This document shows, piece by piece, positions 1-10,700 of a stretch of DNA of 64,000 bases (its first letter is position 1; each line of letters opens with the position of its first letter). Location: assembly GCA_030704615.1 (NCBI GenBank), contig CM060734.1, positions 28,538,042-28,602,041 of the forward strand, written 5' to 3'. The DNA is from Takakia lepidozioides (Eukaryota; Streptophyta; Takakiopsida; Takakiales; Takakiaceae). A program made the translations under genes and the position numbers. Under the pieces are notes generated by a model. It was not told the DNA's origin and did not search any database. It worked only from the letters and a program-made list of their open reading frames with translations.

Positions 1-1
1 C

Positions 2-226
2 AGGGATAAATTTCTACTGGAAGAGCTCAAGCCTCACCTTAACATGTTCCGGTTATCGGGGATGGATGTCATGCCATTCAACGACCTACATCATTTTGGC
101 GTTTCGAAGGATTTCTTCGAGGACGACCCAGCGGTCAAATTTCTTAGAGACTTTGATTATAGGTGGCAGAAGTTCCTTAGCAATCTCGAGTTGCGTGCCG
201 CTGCATTGGGACATAAAATATTTTAA
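2..226 (+). CDS. 3' end of an unrecognised gene (5' partial)
   Basis: The frame is open from base 2, runs off the left edge and ends at a TAA at 224-226, giving about 74 codons. The peptide is rich in Phe, Leu and Asp and contains the stretch DLHHFGVSKDFFEDD. I see no recognised domain. It could be the last exon of a gene that begins to the left, or an upstream exon of the NIF-type block that starts at 487. No DxDxT phosphatase motif is present in it. The assignment as coding rests only on the open frame and sensible composition. Confidence 0.3.
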   Translation, partial: RDKFLLEELKPHLNMFRLSGMDVMPFNDLHHFGVSKDFFEDDPAVKFLRDFDYRWQKFLSNLELRAAALGHKIF

Positions 227-486
227 CTGAGTTTGGTGAACCTCGGCTATCCAGTGGACGTTCTTGTTCACTTGCCTGGTGTCGGTTTTCCAATGCATTG
301 TACTGTTCCCTTTTATTTTATGAATGACTCTCTGGCAGATTGGAGTCTCCTGCGCAAAGGTGCTTGATTATTTTTGAAATGGAGTCTTGTGAAAATCTTG
401 AAGCACTAGAAGAGCTACAATGTCCCCCGGTTTTCAGAATCGGACTACAGAATTCCAGCTCTTGTCGGATTCTGACTTGTCTTTAG

Positions 487-1051
487 ATGGGAGAAATATC
501 GCGAAGTGTGGACAGAGTTGCACAAACACTACTCGTCAGGGATTTGGAGCTCTATGATGTACAAGAACTTGCAGCGCATCCTGGATTTTTTGCTTCGTGG
601 TCTACCTCAACCGGCCTTCGTTATGTCTCAAGAGGATTGTATTTCATGCCCTACTTCGGTTCACCCTCAATTCAAATCAGGATTGGACCCTCCCCATTTG
701 TTTTTGAAGCCACTGGTCAAGGTCTGGAAGGGATTTGGTGGGCAATACACCAAGAGTAACACTCTGCTCATTGACGACACCGCCATGAAGTGTATATTGA
801 ACCTGCCCGACTCATGTCTTGTTCTCAAACCGTTCCAGACCGTTGAGACTGATGGTTGCTATCTTCTCAAGATTCTTCAGACCTATTTGCTTGGAATGAG
901 GAAACATCCCACTGTTTCAAGCTATCTTAGGAAAAAAATGATAGGGTTGAGTCTTTTTCCCAATGTTTCAAACGATCCCAAGTTTAGTCCACTCTGGGAT
1001 TTTATTGAGGACAACGGTTTTAAGAGTCTCAGATATGATGCTTCAAAATAA
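487..1051 (+). CDS. NIF/FCP1-type HAD phosphatase-like domain, C-terminal half
   Basis: A strong acceptor (tctttag at 480-486) opens a frame that ends at a TAA at 1049-1051. The peptide shows the C-terminal half of an FCP1-homology (NLI-interacting factor) domain. It has GIWSSMMYKNLQRILDFLL, then FVMSQEDC, a KPLVKVWK segment, and NTLLIDDTAMKC, the paired-Asp motif IV of HAD phosphatases, followed by a final helix. In this family these residues hold Mg2+ next to the N-terminal DxDxT nucleophile. I cannot find the nucleophile exon in the window, so the gene is incomplete or that exon lies further left. The related domain at 2565-3311 suggests a tandem paralogue. Family assignment is good; gene structure is uncertain. 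Confidence 0.6.
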
Positions 1052-1318
1052 ATTATTTTTGATCAATCCCATCTCACTCGAGCTATTGAATATCTTCATG
1101 GTTTCTCTTTTTCATTTCCTTGTAATCACACACGTAAAAGATATGGTACTCTCATTTTGACTCATTTTTCAGTTGAATTCTTGACGTACATTCCGGGCAA
1201 TCCCAAGACTCTGATACAGGCCTTCATACGGGGACATGACTATATCTAGTGATCTCCACTGTTCAGTGGAGGTTCGCTTTCTTGCATTCTCGGATTTATG
1301 ATTATGTCTCTTTGGCAG

Positions 1319-3738
1319 GTTCAAGGAGATGCTAACAACGTCATCGGTTCCTCAAGTCCCCTAAAGGAACCCTCCGGATCAGCTGTGAGTCGGAGTATTG
1401 AAGGCTTTCCGAGGGTTCACGATGGTGCTCAAATTGAGGATGGATCCTCTGTCAGACCCTTGTCCTCCCGGGAAGTGGGCGACACTCTTCTCCTCTCGGG
1501 TCCTCCCGGGGGTAAAGTCCAAGGTGCAGGTGAAGAACACAAATATCCCGAAGACTTTATCGACCTTTCCCAACATTCCTCACCCTCCCTGTTCAGTACG
1601 CAGGGTTTGGTCTATCCAACCCGCAGGGCAACCGTCGGGGACTCGACTACAGCTCTGCTGCACCTTCTTCCGTCTCTTCCTCGCATATCTCCCCAGCACG
1701 AGGGTTGGACAGCCCAAATCCGCAGCAGTCAGGTGACTTAAACTCATTTCTCGCTCCTTGCTCATTCTCCTAGTTTCACTTAGTTTGGGTCTGATATTCA
1801 TCTGTCGCTCCAGGTAAGAAAATCTGCAGATTATGACATTCTTGTCAAACGACGTCTGCATTGGAATGCAGTTCCGAGGTAAATTATTCCTTCGTTGCGT
1901 TTTCATTCCATCCAGGATGTCGAGTGCTCAAGGGACAATTTTCTGTGCTTGCCTGTTGTTGCCCCTCCACTTCTCCCGTCGTTCAATGGCAAAACATCTC
2001 CAACATCGACACAGCGTGACCCTGAACTACTCGCACAATATTCTGCACCAAAGAGGCGAAAAGAGCCCCCGAGCCATTTCCTTCCTCTGCAAGGAATCAT
2101 TCCAAAGGACAAAAGGCTGACAAGAAAAAAAGAACGGACTCCAAACACTTGAGGACTCCCTCGGATGTTGTGGCGCCTTGTCAATCCAAGCCCGCGGGAA
2201 TCCACTGTTCTTCTGCAAGACATTCCAATAAGGCTTCAATGGTACATTTCAAAACAATTTCTCCACTTTCGTTTGCAGTTTGTTTTTCTGTCCCAGACTA
2301 ACTCCGTAATTTCTATACAAGCAAGTATGGAGCCGCATAACTTCTTGAATGCGCCTCCCGACAAGGTGCGTCCACTAACCTCCACTTGACAGCCAACGTT
2401 CATCTTTTTGTGATCTCAAACTCTTCGATATATGGTCTACTCTTGGTCATTTACAGTAGTCCATTGTCGGGACACTTATGTCTCAGAAAACGTAGAGGTC
2501 ACTCTGAAACTAAGAAACACGACATCGTGTTGTTTCTGACGGCGGGAACACTTAAATTGCGCAGGATGGTATCGTCCATCAACCTTCATTTGCCACATCG
2601 GGGAAGAGGAAACGGATGTTGTTAATATTGATGTCAACGGTCTCCTTTACTACCGGCCACCTCCAACCGGCGGTGAATTGTTTAAGGAGAGATTTCGTTT
2701 CAGGAAAGTTACAGTTCATGTTCCCGAAAGGCCTTTTGTGGTTCCCCGGCCCAGAGTCTTGGAGTTTCTCAACCTTGCGTTCATGTATTTTCACGTGACG
2801 ATCTGGTCATGTGCTGAAAGACATGTTCTTTGTAGGATGCTCGAGTGCTTAGTTCCTACGAAAATTGCGAAGAAGTTTTGCTTCATCTGGTTAGCTGAGG
2901 ATTGCAAAGACACTACCGGTTACATCATGCCTGGGATGAAATATCTCGTTAAGGATATTCGTACTGTTCTTGCCAAGTACCCTGGTATACCCTTTGCAAC
3001 GCAGGGACAAATACTCCTTGTTGATGATGAGCCATCAAAGGGCCTCCGAAACCCACCAAATACTGGATTCTTCCTTATTTCATACAAGCCATCACCAAAG
3101 GGATTGGTTGACCAGGATGATATGACAAAAGTTGTGTGGCCCTATATATTGAAAATGGCTGCAGCTTCAACAGTCGTAGATTACATCAGCGAGAACCCTG
3201 CCAAGTGTTCTCGTAAGCCTATTAGTCGTGACCATGCCTATTGGGCTTGGTACGGAAGATATGTTGATCCTCGTGTTTGGATCCCACAACAAAAGAAACC
3301 TGATTACCTTGGTATGTACTTATCCCACTGTTTGTTGTTTATGGAGAATTTGATCTTGAAAGTGTCTTCCACTTGCACTTTTACTTTATTATTTTTTCTA
3401 CAAATGTTCCACATTTCAGTTGACATTTGTCAAATGAAAAACTGTTTTGCCCAGTCACATTCAAGGAGCGAATTCAAAAAAAAGAAGAAGAGCTTCGTGA
3501 TTGGCAAGAATGGCGGGCTTTCCGGCAGGCTTCAAGGGCATCAAGAGATTCAACAAGTAGAGTTCCAAGTAACATTTCGGATGATAATGTTACTACTAGG
3601 TTCGAGTTCTCCGAAAGTATTTCCGTTTCATCTGGTGCGGAGACCGTTGCAAGTGGTTGTGGTAACCGGAGGCGTCTTCGAACACATGCCTTGACTGCGA
3701 GCTGTTTGGGAGGAGGCTCTGTAATATTAATGGGTTAG
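1319..3738 (+). CDS. Second NIF/FCP1-like gene, multi-exon, catalytic motif degenerate
   Basis: Likely exons: 1319-1732 (Ser/Pro-rich, acceptor ctttggcag, donor cag|gtgact), about 1914-2152 (basic, contains the NLS-like PKRRK), 2565-3311 and 3454-3738. The last two join in frame: the donor g|gtatgt leaves one base and the acceptor tgcccag completes the codon. Exon 2565-3311 carries a full FCP1-homology domain. It has IDVNGLLYYR where DxDxT is expected, then RPRVLEFL, VTIWSCAERHVLCRML, and QILLVDDEPSKGL (motif IV). The second Asp of DxDxT is Asn and the Thr is Leu, so phosphatase activity is doubtful. The C-terminal exon is charged and coiled-coil-like and ends at a TAG. The N-terminal exons are less certain. 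Confidence 0.55.
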
Positions 3739-4212
3739 TGTAAGCCGTTGTATGGCTTCGAGCCGCTGGATAACATTAAGTCCAACGGATGTACAGTTGA
3801 CGTTACATTATATCTGACTGCAACGCCAAAGTTGCAATCTCTAATAAAATATGAATGTTTATCATCAATGTATGCGGACACATTCTTTCATATCATCCTC
3901 TTCATCACATGCCATGATTGTTCTATGTTTGGTTTTGTATGTCATCTGATATGGCAACCATTTTTTGCAAAAAGTTTTACATATCTGACCTCACATCATG
4001 GTGTAATTTATTGCATCATCCCAATTTTTTCGTGAACGTCAATTTGGTAGTGGATGTTCTTCTAAAACCACAATACATACTTATATTGTCTCCAAAAAAT
4101 GTTTGGAGGATTATATTGTGTATAAAATAACCAAAATAATCATATATATCACTTTATTTCAATAATAAATTTTGTTTATTCATATTTCTCATATTATTTC
4201 TGGACCAAACAA
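3739..4212. other. Non-coding stretch after the NIF-like gene
   Basis: No convincing gene. The sequence is AT-rich, especially 4040-4210, and probably holds the 3' UTR of the preceding gene, then spacer up to the LINE-like element. Confidence 0.4.
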
Positions 4213-4243
4213 AAGTCCAGAATTAGTTAAAATAGTGTTTTTT

Positions 4244-4425
4244 ACACAGTCACCCACGCAATTTCTCTCCAGCTCATTATATGTATGACATACGTATCTG
4301 TGTGATCTACTAGCTCCCTGAGTCATACTAAATTTCACATTCATATCTCTCTCCCCAAGTCATGATTTTACATAGCGACCCACGCAATTTCTCTCCAGCT
4401 CATAATACGTATGACATATGTATTT
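4244..4425 (+). repeat. Direct repeat in the 5' part of the LINE-like element
   Basis: Two copies of about 55 bp sharing cccacgcaatttctctccag lie about 127 bp apart (near 4244-4300 and 4371-4425). They sit just before and inside the start of the long G-poor ORF. They may be duplicated promoter/5' UTR units, as seen in many non-LTR retroelements; that role is inference. Confidence 0.6.
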
Positions 4426-6041
4426 GTTTTTACTCACCAGTGCACTACCCACGAAATATATTCCACCCACAACCATCCATCCCACCCAAATTGGGCCCCG
4501 CCGCCATTCATTCGCAGGCCTCATCCATACCCTCTATCATCCAAGCTGTCACTTTCATCCCCATCCTTTGCCTAAAGCCCACATCAAATTTAACCATAGG
4601 CCACGCTATGTGTTGTCACAATCCCCACACTCCTCTAATCTGCTACATATACATGTCAAATATTCCTACCCATGCACTGTTCCCTTGTCTTCATCAATAC
4701 CTTGTGGGTAACAAAAACCCTCCTAACCCAAATACTACCACACGACTCCCATCCTCTACTCGTCGTCATCTCCTAAACAGCTACCACCCATCCTCTACTC
4801 AACATATTGCACAACCCGCATATCAAGACCTGTATGCCAAAAAAATACCATCAAATATGGCGCATCCCAGACATCTCAACCCCAAATACCCATACAATGG
4901 ATTGGCTTTATCTCCCAATCAGTATGCCCCAAGTCCTCACTATGCACTACTCATCCCTAGATCACTTTGCCCACATATTACCACCTCTCAAACTGTTGCC
5001 CAAACCCCATCAACCCCCTCCCTGAATGAAACCACATCACCCCAACCCACAACGCCTCACGCATGGTGCCCCACCGGGATTGCTCTCATGTTGTTCTCCC
5101 GACCCCCGCCACAAACCCCTCAAAATAAACACTTCATCCAACCAACTCCATCCATACATTTATATGAATACATTAATCTAAAGGACCCACCCACCTACCT
5201 CTTCCTTCCTTATCTAAAGCCAAGACCCACCTCATACCCGAAGGCCGCCCTCAACCCATACCCTGACTGCCAAGCATGCCCTCTCATTAACCTAAATACC
5301 ATTAGCCCACCCATTCATACGCCAGCAACCAGCTCCACCTATACCCACTACGATGCCGTAAAAATCACCCTCCACATATTTTCATACACTGCTCACCCCC
5401 CAAATACCCCTAGACCACTCAACAGACACCTCCTAACCCACTCTCTACACAGCATATACCACTGTCGGCCACCTGCATCCAAACACTCCCGCCATCACCC
5501 ACCATCCCACCACAAGACCCACCAACTAGCATGCGCACAGATTATGTTAATACGTTGCAGGGACATCCACCCCAACCCGGGACCCCCTACCATCACCAGT
5601 ATCATTAACAACCTACCAAAGGACCACAAAGAACGATATAAACTATATTTCCAAAAAGACACAGTCTCTCTAGCCCCTGCATACCAACACCTAAGCGACC
5701 ATTTCTTCCCCTTTTTTCGTAGCTCTTCCACCAATACACGCCCACCCACACAGCCAATAGCCACTTTTGGACTCCCTGCCTGCCAAAACTCAATGCTAGT
5801 CACTGTCACTCATAAACTCCACCTATACCCTCAACAACACATTCTCTTCTCACTAATCATTACCATCTCCCCAATCCCATCAATATGTAATGACTACCTG
5901 GCAACCCACCCAGACACACAAATACGCTCACTTCTACAAAAACTACACAACTTACCCACACACCCCCACACTTCCTGCATAACCTTCACAAATCCCTACA
6001 TTTACTACAAACCAAACCCTACAAAGTCCACCAAATATTAA
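4362..6041 (+). mobile_element. G-poor LINE-like element fragment with a 559-codon ORF and 2A-like motif
   Basis: A single open frame of 559 codons lies in DNA almost free of G on this strand (A/C/T-rich); the same composition extends to about 6226. The protein is Pro/His/Thr-rich and low in complexity. Near residue 410 it has CRDIHPNPGP, which matches the core of 2A-like ribosome-skipping motifs (D-x-x-x-NPGP), common at the N-terminus of APE-type non-LTR retrotransposon proteins. No reverse transcriptase follows before the compositional break at about 6226. I read it as the 5' part of a truncated LINE. Extreme composition alone can keep a frame open, so translation is not proven. Confidence 0.5.
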
Positions 6042-6261
6042 GTGAACACTTAGCAGACACATCTACAAACATACATGAACTTGACACCATCACTAACAAA
6101 TTTCCATTCCTATCACAAAACATCCTCACTGCAACCCTCCAAGCCAAAGTAAGCATTCCCGTCTACACTACAAATGCCTTCATGTCAATGAGGACACACT
6201 ATAAATACAACTATAGAACAGAATGTTAGGAGCATGCTACAATGGACTGACATGAACGAAC

Positions 6262-6587
6262 TACAAAGGAAGGAGGATCAGGGGGTACTCATCCTCGTTA
6301 GGCATGGAAGTTTTGTCCACAGTGGGCAGCCCATGTGGAGTGTGCCCTTTCAACTCCATTCCCACCAGATGTTGCATTTCTAGCCTCTTGTGAAGAGCAT
6401 CTTCCACAGGAAACCACGTCTTGTCGAATTGCGCATTGCAAATAAGCATAAAGACGGTTAGGAAAGGAGGGAAGAACACATATGAGACAACGAAATTGTA
6501 GCATCAGAAATGCAGAGGTCTTACCGGACCCGCCCCATTTGGACGGGGATGAACAAACGTTTCATGGAGGTACAGGTCAATGTAATG
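6262..6587 (-). pseudogene. 3' part of an unrecognised minus-strand gene, cut off by the retroelement
   Basis: Read on the minus strand, sequence next to the element forms the end of an exon finishing at a consensus donor (ccg|gtaaga near 6528). A further open block follows at about 6440-6262, containing KGHTPHGLPTVDK. If the element and one copy of GGTG are removed, this block joins the open frame at 17537-17672 without a shift. It therefore seems to be the downstream end of the gene described at 17533-21925. No domain is recognised. Confidence 0.4.
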
Positions 6588-6591
6588 GGTG
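6588..6591 (+). other. Target site duplication, left copy (GGTG)
   Basis: GGTG immediately precedes the first TGT of the element. The same four bases follow the last ACA at 17533-17536. Four base pairs is within the range produced by Ty3/gypsy integrases. Confidence 0.6.
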
Positions 6592-6918
6592 TGTCAAGTT
6601 ATTTTACCACTAGTGTGAAACTAGCTAGGAAATAGCTAGCTTTTACATATTGACATTTGGGATTGGCCCAAGTGTCAATCCAGGGGTCAAGGCAGATTTA
6701 GGCCCTGGAGTGGTTATCTTCACGGCAAGCGCGGGAGGCTCATCTTTCTCGAGTTGAGCCTCACCGCGCCTAGCTATGGCGCCGTAGTGTGGATTCCCCA
6801 TGGCGTGGGGTGCACTTGGCTTGACTTGTATTTGAGTGATGAGGTTATATATGCCTGAGTTTATGCTTCAGCTTTGTGAGCTCGCATGAGCTTGTGCTTG
6901 TATTCTTCCTCTTTATCA
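6592..6918 (+). repeat. Terminal repeat A1 (327 bp)
   Basis: Begins TGTCAAGTTATT and ends CTCTTTATCA. By eye it is identical in all 327 bases to A2 at 17028-17354. It contains a TATA-like run (ggttatatatgcc, around 6844) that could act as a promoter. It is followed directly by the leader and not by a tRNA-matching primer site. Confidence 0.9.
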
Positions 6919-6933
6919 CTCGAGAAAGATGAG

Positions 6934-6960
6934 CTCGTATCTATGAGTGCTAGATACGAG
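6934..6960 (+). promoter_or_regulatory. Perfect 9-bp hairpin just after repeat A1
   Basis: CTCGTATCT (6934-6942) and AGATACGAG (6952-6960) are exact inverse complements around a 9-nt loop. They sit where a primer binding site would be expected. No TGG-type tRNA primer site is visible here. A role in packaging or self-priming is only a suggestion. Confidence 0.5.
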
Positions 6961-9240
6961 TTAGTTGTAGCACTTGTGGTTTTTGCTTGAGAATGAGAGA
7001 AACCAAGTTGTTATGCAAGGAGCACCGTGGAGCTCTTGGTTGTTAGAAGCGGAGGCGATGTGGGTTACGAGGTGGTAAACCTTGGCATTCGATCTTCAGC
7101 TTCAGAGATGAAAGCACCATACTGTAGGTAATTCCAGAGCACCTTGATGGTTTCAGATTGTGTACATGCATGAGCAAGCACGATTGGGAAGAGGACCAGT
7201 CAAGAGCAGGTTATAGTGGCTTTGGTGGCAAAGCTGAGAACTGGACTTGGGAATGCGAGCTGTCATTGTGTGAAGGATTGCAAGACCAAGCGAAAGGGCT
7301 GATTTGGCTTGGGGCAAATCAGTGCACTTTGTGGAGTATGGTGAGATTGGGTTTCAATCTCGAGCTTCAGCATTGAGAGGGCTCTTGTCATGGCGAGAGC
7401 AGGGCTGGAACAAGAGCTAAGAGGTGCGGCAAGGCCATGGAATGTGCACCTAGGGTTACAGAGCTTGGAAGAAGAGCTCTTGCACCACAAGAAAAGTGTC
7501 TTGTGGCTGGAAATGTAAGCCTTAGGGTTTCAGGAGCTTGGCAAAGGCTATGGAGTGCTTAGTCTTGTCTTAGAGAGCATCACTCATTGAAGCTTCCATC
7601 TTCAAGCTTGGAGGGCAAGCAAGGAAGAGGGAAGGGCTGACTTCCCTTATGTGAGGGCAATGCATGTGTGGAGCATGCTATCAGCCTGGTGAAGGCTTGC
7701 ACTTTCAGGTGTGGGAGTGCAAGAAAGGAAGGAAGGGGCTGGTTTCCCTGTAGGGCATGTGGAGCATGCTTTCAGCATGCTGAAGCTTGTATTTTCAGGT
7801 TTGTGGGTGCAAGAAATGAAGCAAAGGAGCTGATTCTTTTATGGTGAGAGTGGGGCATGTGTGGAGCATGCCTTCAGCCCATTGAGGCTCTTGTTTTCAA
7901 GCTTTAGAGAGCTAGAACGGAAGGTCTAGGGCTGGTTTCCACTTGGAGTGAAAGAAAAGCACTTGTAGGGCATATGTGAGTTGGGGTTTCAACTTCAAGC
8001 TTGAAGGGAGCGCAACTCTTGAAGCAGCAGGTGTAGGGGGCTGGAAGAGGCTCTAAGACAGATGCTATGGCCAAGGAGAGTGCTTGAATGAGTGCTCACA
8101 AGGGCTGGGAACCAGCAGGACTTGGTTGTTTGCCATTGAGTTTAGTGGCGTGTTTGGGTAGGCTAAGTGAGAAAGAAGGCTTGGTTTGTGGCAACCACCT
8201 CATGGCTTAGGGCTACTATGGTGGTGTGTGGGAGCCGAAAGAGCAAGGATACCTTGCTGATTTCCTCACAGCCACCATAGCTCGGTGGAAAGAAGCCTAG
8301 AGTCCAAGAGACACAAACCCTAGCTTGGCGTGGCTAAACCCCTTGGAGAAATGGCTAAACTGCCAGAGCGGCCATGTGTGGGGCTGTGGCAAGTTGTGAC
8401 GGGCTGTGACGGGCTGTGTCAGGCTGTGGCGAGCTGTGACGGGCTGTGATGGGCTGTGGCAAGCTGTGACAGGCTGTGATGGGCTATGACAGGCTGTGCC
8501 CTGTGCCCTGTGGGGCTGTGACGGGCTGTGTCAGGCTGTGACAGGCTGTGCCCAGTGGCCTTTTGGGGCTGTGACGGGCTGTGCGGGGCTGTGACAGGCT
8601 GTGCCCTGAGGCCTGTGGGGCTGTGACGGGCTGTGACAGGCTGTGCCCATGGCCTTTGGGGCTGTGATGGGCTGTGAGGGGCTGTGACAGGCCGTGCTTG
8701 AGGCCTTTGAGGCTGTGATGGGCTGTGATGGGCTGTGACAGGCTGTGCCCTGTGCCCTGTGGGGCTGTGGCAAGCTGTGGCAAGCTGTGACAGGCCGTGC
8801 CTGAGGCCTTTGGGGCTGTGACGGGCTGTGAGGGGCTGTGACAGGCCGCGCCTGAGGCCTTTGGGGCTGTGACGGGCTGTGAGGGGCTGTGACAGGCTGT
8901 GCCTGAGGCCTTTGAGGCTGTGACGAGCTGTGAGGGGCTGTGACAGGCTGTGCCCAGTGGCCTGTGGGACTGTGACGGCTGTGACCAGTGAGCTGTGTGG
9001 GCCTGTGCTGGTCTGTGGTGGCCCGTGTTGACTTGTGGATGGCCTGTGCTGACTTGTGGAGGCACTGGTGGACTAAGGACTGACATGTGGTCTGGAAGGC
9101 CGAATTTTGAAGCTCGTGGAGGGCGGTTTGAGGAGTATCTTCATGATATTCCCATGGTCATGCAAGTTCAGGTGTAGGCTATGTTAGGAACTTAGTATTC
9201 CAAACCATAAGCCGCAACAGGTTCTCTACCCGGTTACCTT
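6961..9240 (+). other. Long repetitive leader of the retroelement
   Basis: About 2.3 kb without a sustained reading frame. From 7560 to 7950 it holds three diverged copies of a roughly 120-bp unit marked by tgtggagcatgc and gggctg...ttccc. From about 8390 to 9050 it becomes a G-rich minisatellite. It looks like a 5' leader expanded by tandem duplication. Confidence 0.6.
8390..9000 (+). repeat. G-rich minisatellite (GGGCTGTGA-type)
   Basis: Short units such as gggctgtgacgggctgtga alternate with gaggcctttggggctgtg, building higher-order units of about 58-70 bp. Runs of three to four G recur on the plus strand, so quadruplex formation is possible. Open frames on the minus strand here (200 codons from 9086) are by-products of the repeat and are not genes. 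Confidence 0.85.
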
Positions 9241-9274
9241 GTGGAGAGGGGGTTAGGGACATGTTCATGACCGG

Positions 9275-10700
9275 TTGAGTGTCAACACGGAGGTGCCACT
9301 AGTTGCTGGGGACAGTGCCGGTTCGAGCACTAGCGATACTAGTGGGTACACGAGACGAGGTGTGCGGTTTAGGCCACCTTCACCTCCTGTGTCTTCCACG
9401 GAAGGTTCTGATTCGGATTGTGAATCAGGAGGGCTCATACAGGCGGTGCAAGTTGTTTCTTTGCCATTATTGTGGGACACAATGGAGGAGATGTATGGAG
9501 CTACCAAGGGGCCACGAAGGTACTCTGGGGCGGTGGGCACCATTGAGTTGGATGATTTTATCCAAGAGTTTGATAGTTGGTGTGATTTGCAGCAAATGCG
9601 CAATCCACAACTATTTACGCCGTTCATGGCATGGAAAGGGCTGTTTCAGCACCTTGAGGGGCCGCCTATGGATGATTACCATGAGTTCAGGCGGGGGCAT
9701 GAGGTTGAGATCGAGGAGTGGAGGATGTACTGGTCACCCGACTATGTCTCCATCACTAGGGGCACTAGAGCCACGAGGGCAGTGGCTACACCTGCCGCTG
9801 CACCGGCAGCTTCAGCAAGCAGCAGTGGGACTGGTGGTACAGTAGCTACGACGTCCACCCAAGCCACTACCGCACCAGCACTAGCACCCGTGCCTGCCTT
9901 CAACCCTGTTGTGGAGTTCTTCGAAGAGTTGAGAGGGAACTACCAAGGGGTGAGGACAGAGAAGTTGCGGAGCTTGCAAGAGTTCCAACGGAAGCCGACC
10001 GAGAGCTTGAGGGAGGCTTTCACTCGCATGAGGCGCTTGATAAATGTAACCCAAGGGTTACGGAAGCTCAGGCAGTCCAATTCTGGTATGGGATATTGGA
10101 CAAGGAGCTGAGGAGAAGGGTGCGGGATGCAACTCTCCTACAAGCGGCCCAACCCACCTTAGCAAATGTGTTTTTGCTGGCAGAGCGGATAGAGCTCAAC
10201 ATGGTGGAGGAACGAGTGGTCATGGTGGGATTTGCTAAGGAGACACCACGGGTAGTGGTGCTCCTAGCCAACCACTACCTCAACGTGCTCAAGGCAACAA
10301 GGGGGCTCAGGTGAAGCTCAGGGAAGGGCAGAGAGGACCTCAAATGCAGGGGTCTCTCCCTTCATTTGCTGGCCAACAACGGGCGGATGTGGTGTGCTGG
10401 ACATGTGGAGGACCCCATGTCAAGAAGGATTGCCCAGAGGGAGGCAAAGGGTCGGCACATGCACAGCCTGCATAGTTGCAGTGTGGGCATTGTGGCAAGC
10501 ACGGGCATGTAGAGGCCCAGTGTTATAGTTTGCATCCTGAGTTGCGCCCAGGCCAGTTCCAAGGGAACAATGGTGGCCGGGGGCGAGGTGGAGCAGCCCA
10601 GAGAGGACGAGGTGGCCAGCCACGAGGTGCAGGCCAAGGGCAAGCTCAACGTGGCAAAGGACGCGGAGGTCAGGGTGTTGACCAAGGCATGGCCAACCGG
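9275..10700 (+). pseudogene. gag: gag of the retroelement (capsid plus zinc knuckles), broken
   Basis: The frame from about 9275 encodes an acidic N-terminus, a capsid-like helical region, and a linker of Ala/Ser/Thr. A one-base loss near 10050 shifts the frame, after which VQFWYGILDKELRRRVRDA continues the retrotransposon gag region. A second shift near 10205 leads into a Gly/Gln-rich segment with a TAA (10236-10238). Two zinc knuckles follow: CWTCGGPHVKKDC and, past a TAG at about 10473, CGHCGKHGHVEAQC. An Arg/Gly-rich tail (RGRGG repeats) ends the region. The clearest in-frame ATG is at about 9482; the true start is uncertain. In this family Gag packages the RNA in cytoplasmic particles. 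Confidence 0.7.

Noticed and set aside
8484-9086. 200-codon minus-strand frame
   Set aside because: It is the complement of the gggctgtga minisatellite and has a purely repetitive product.
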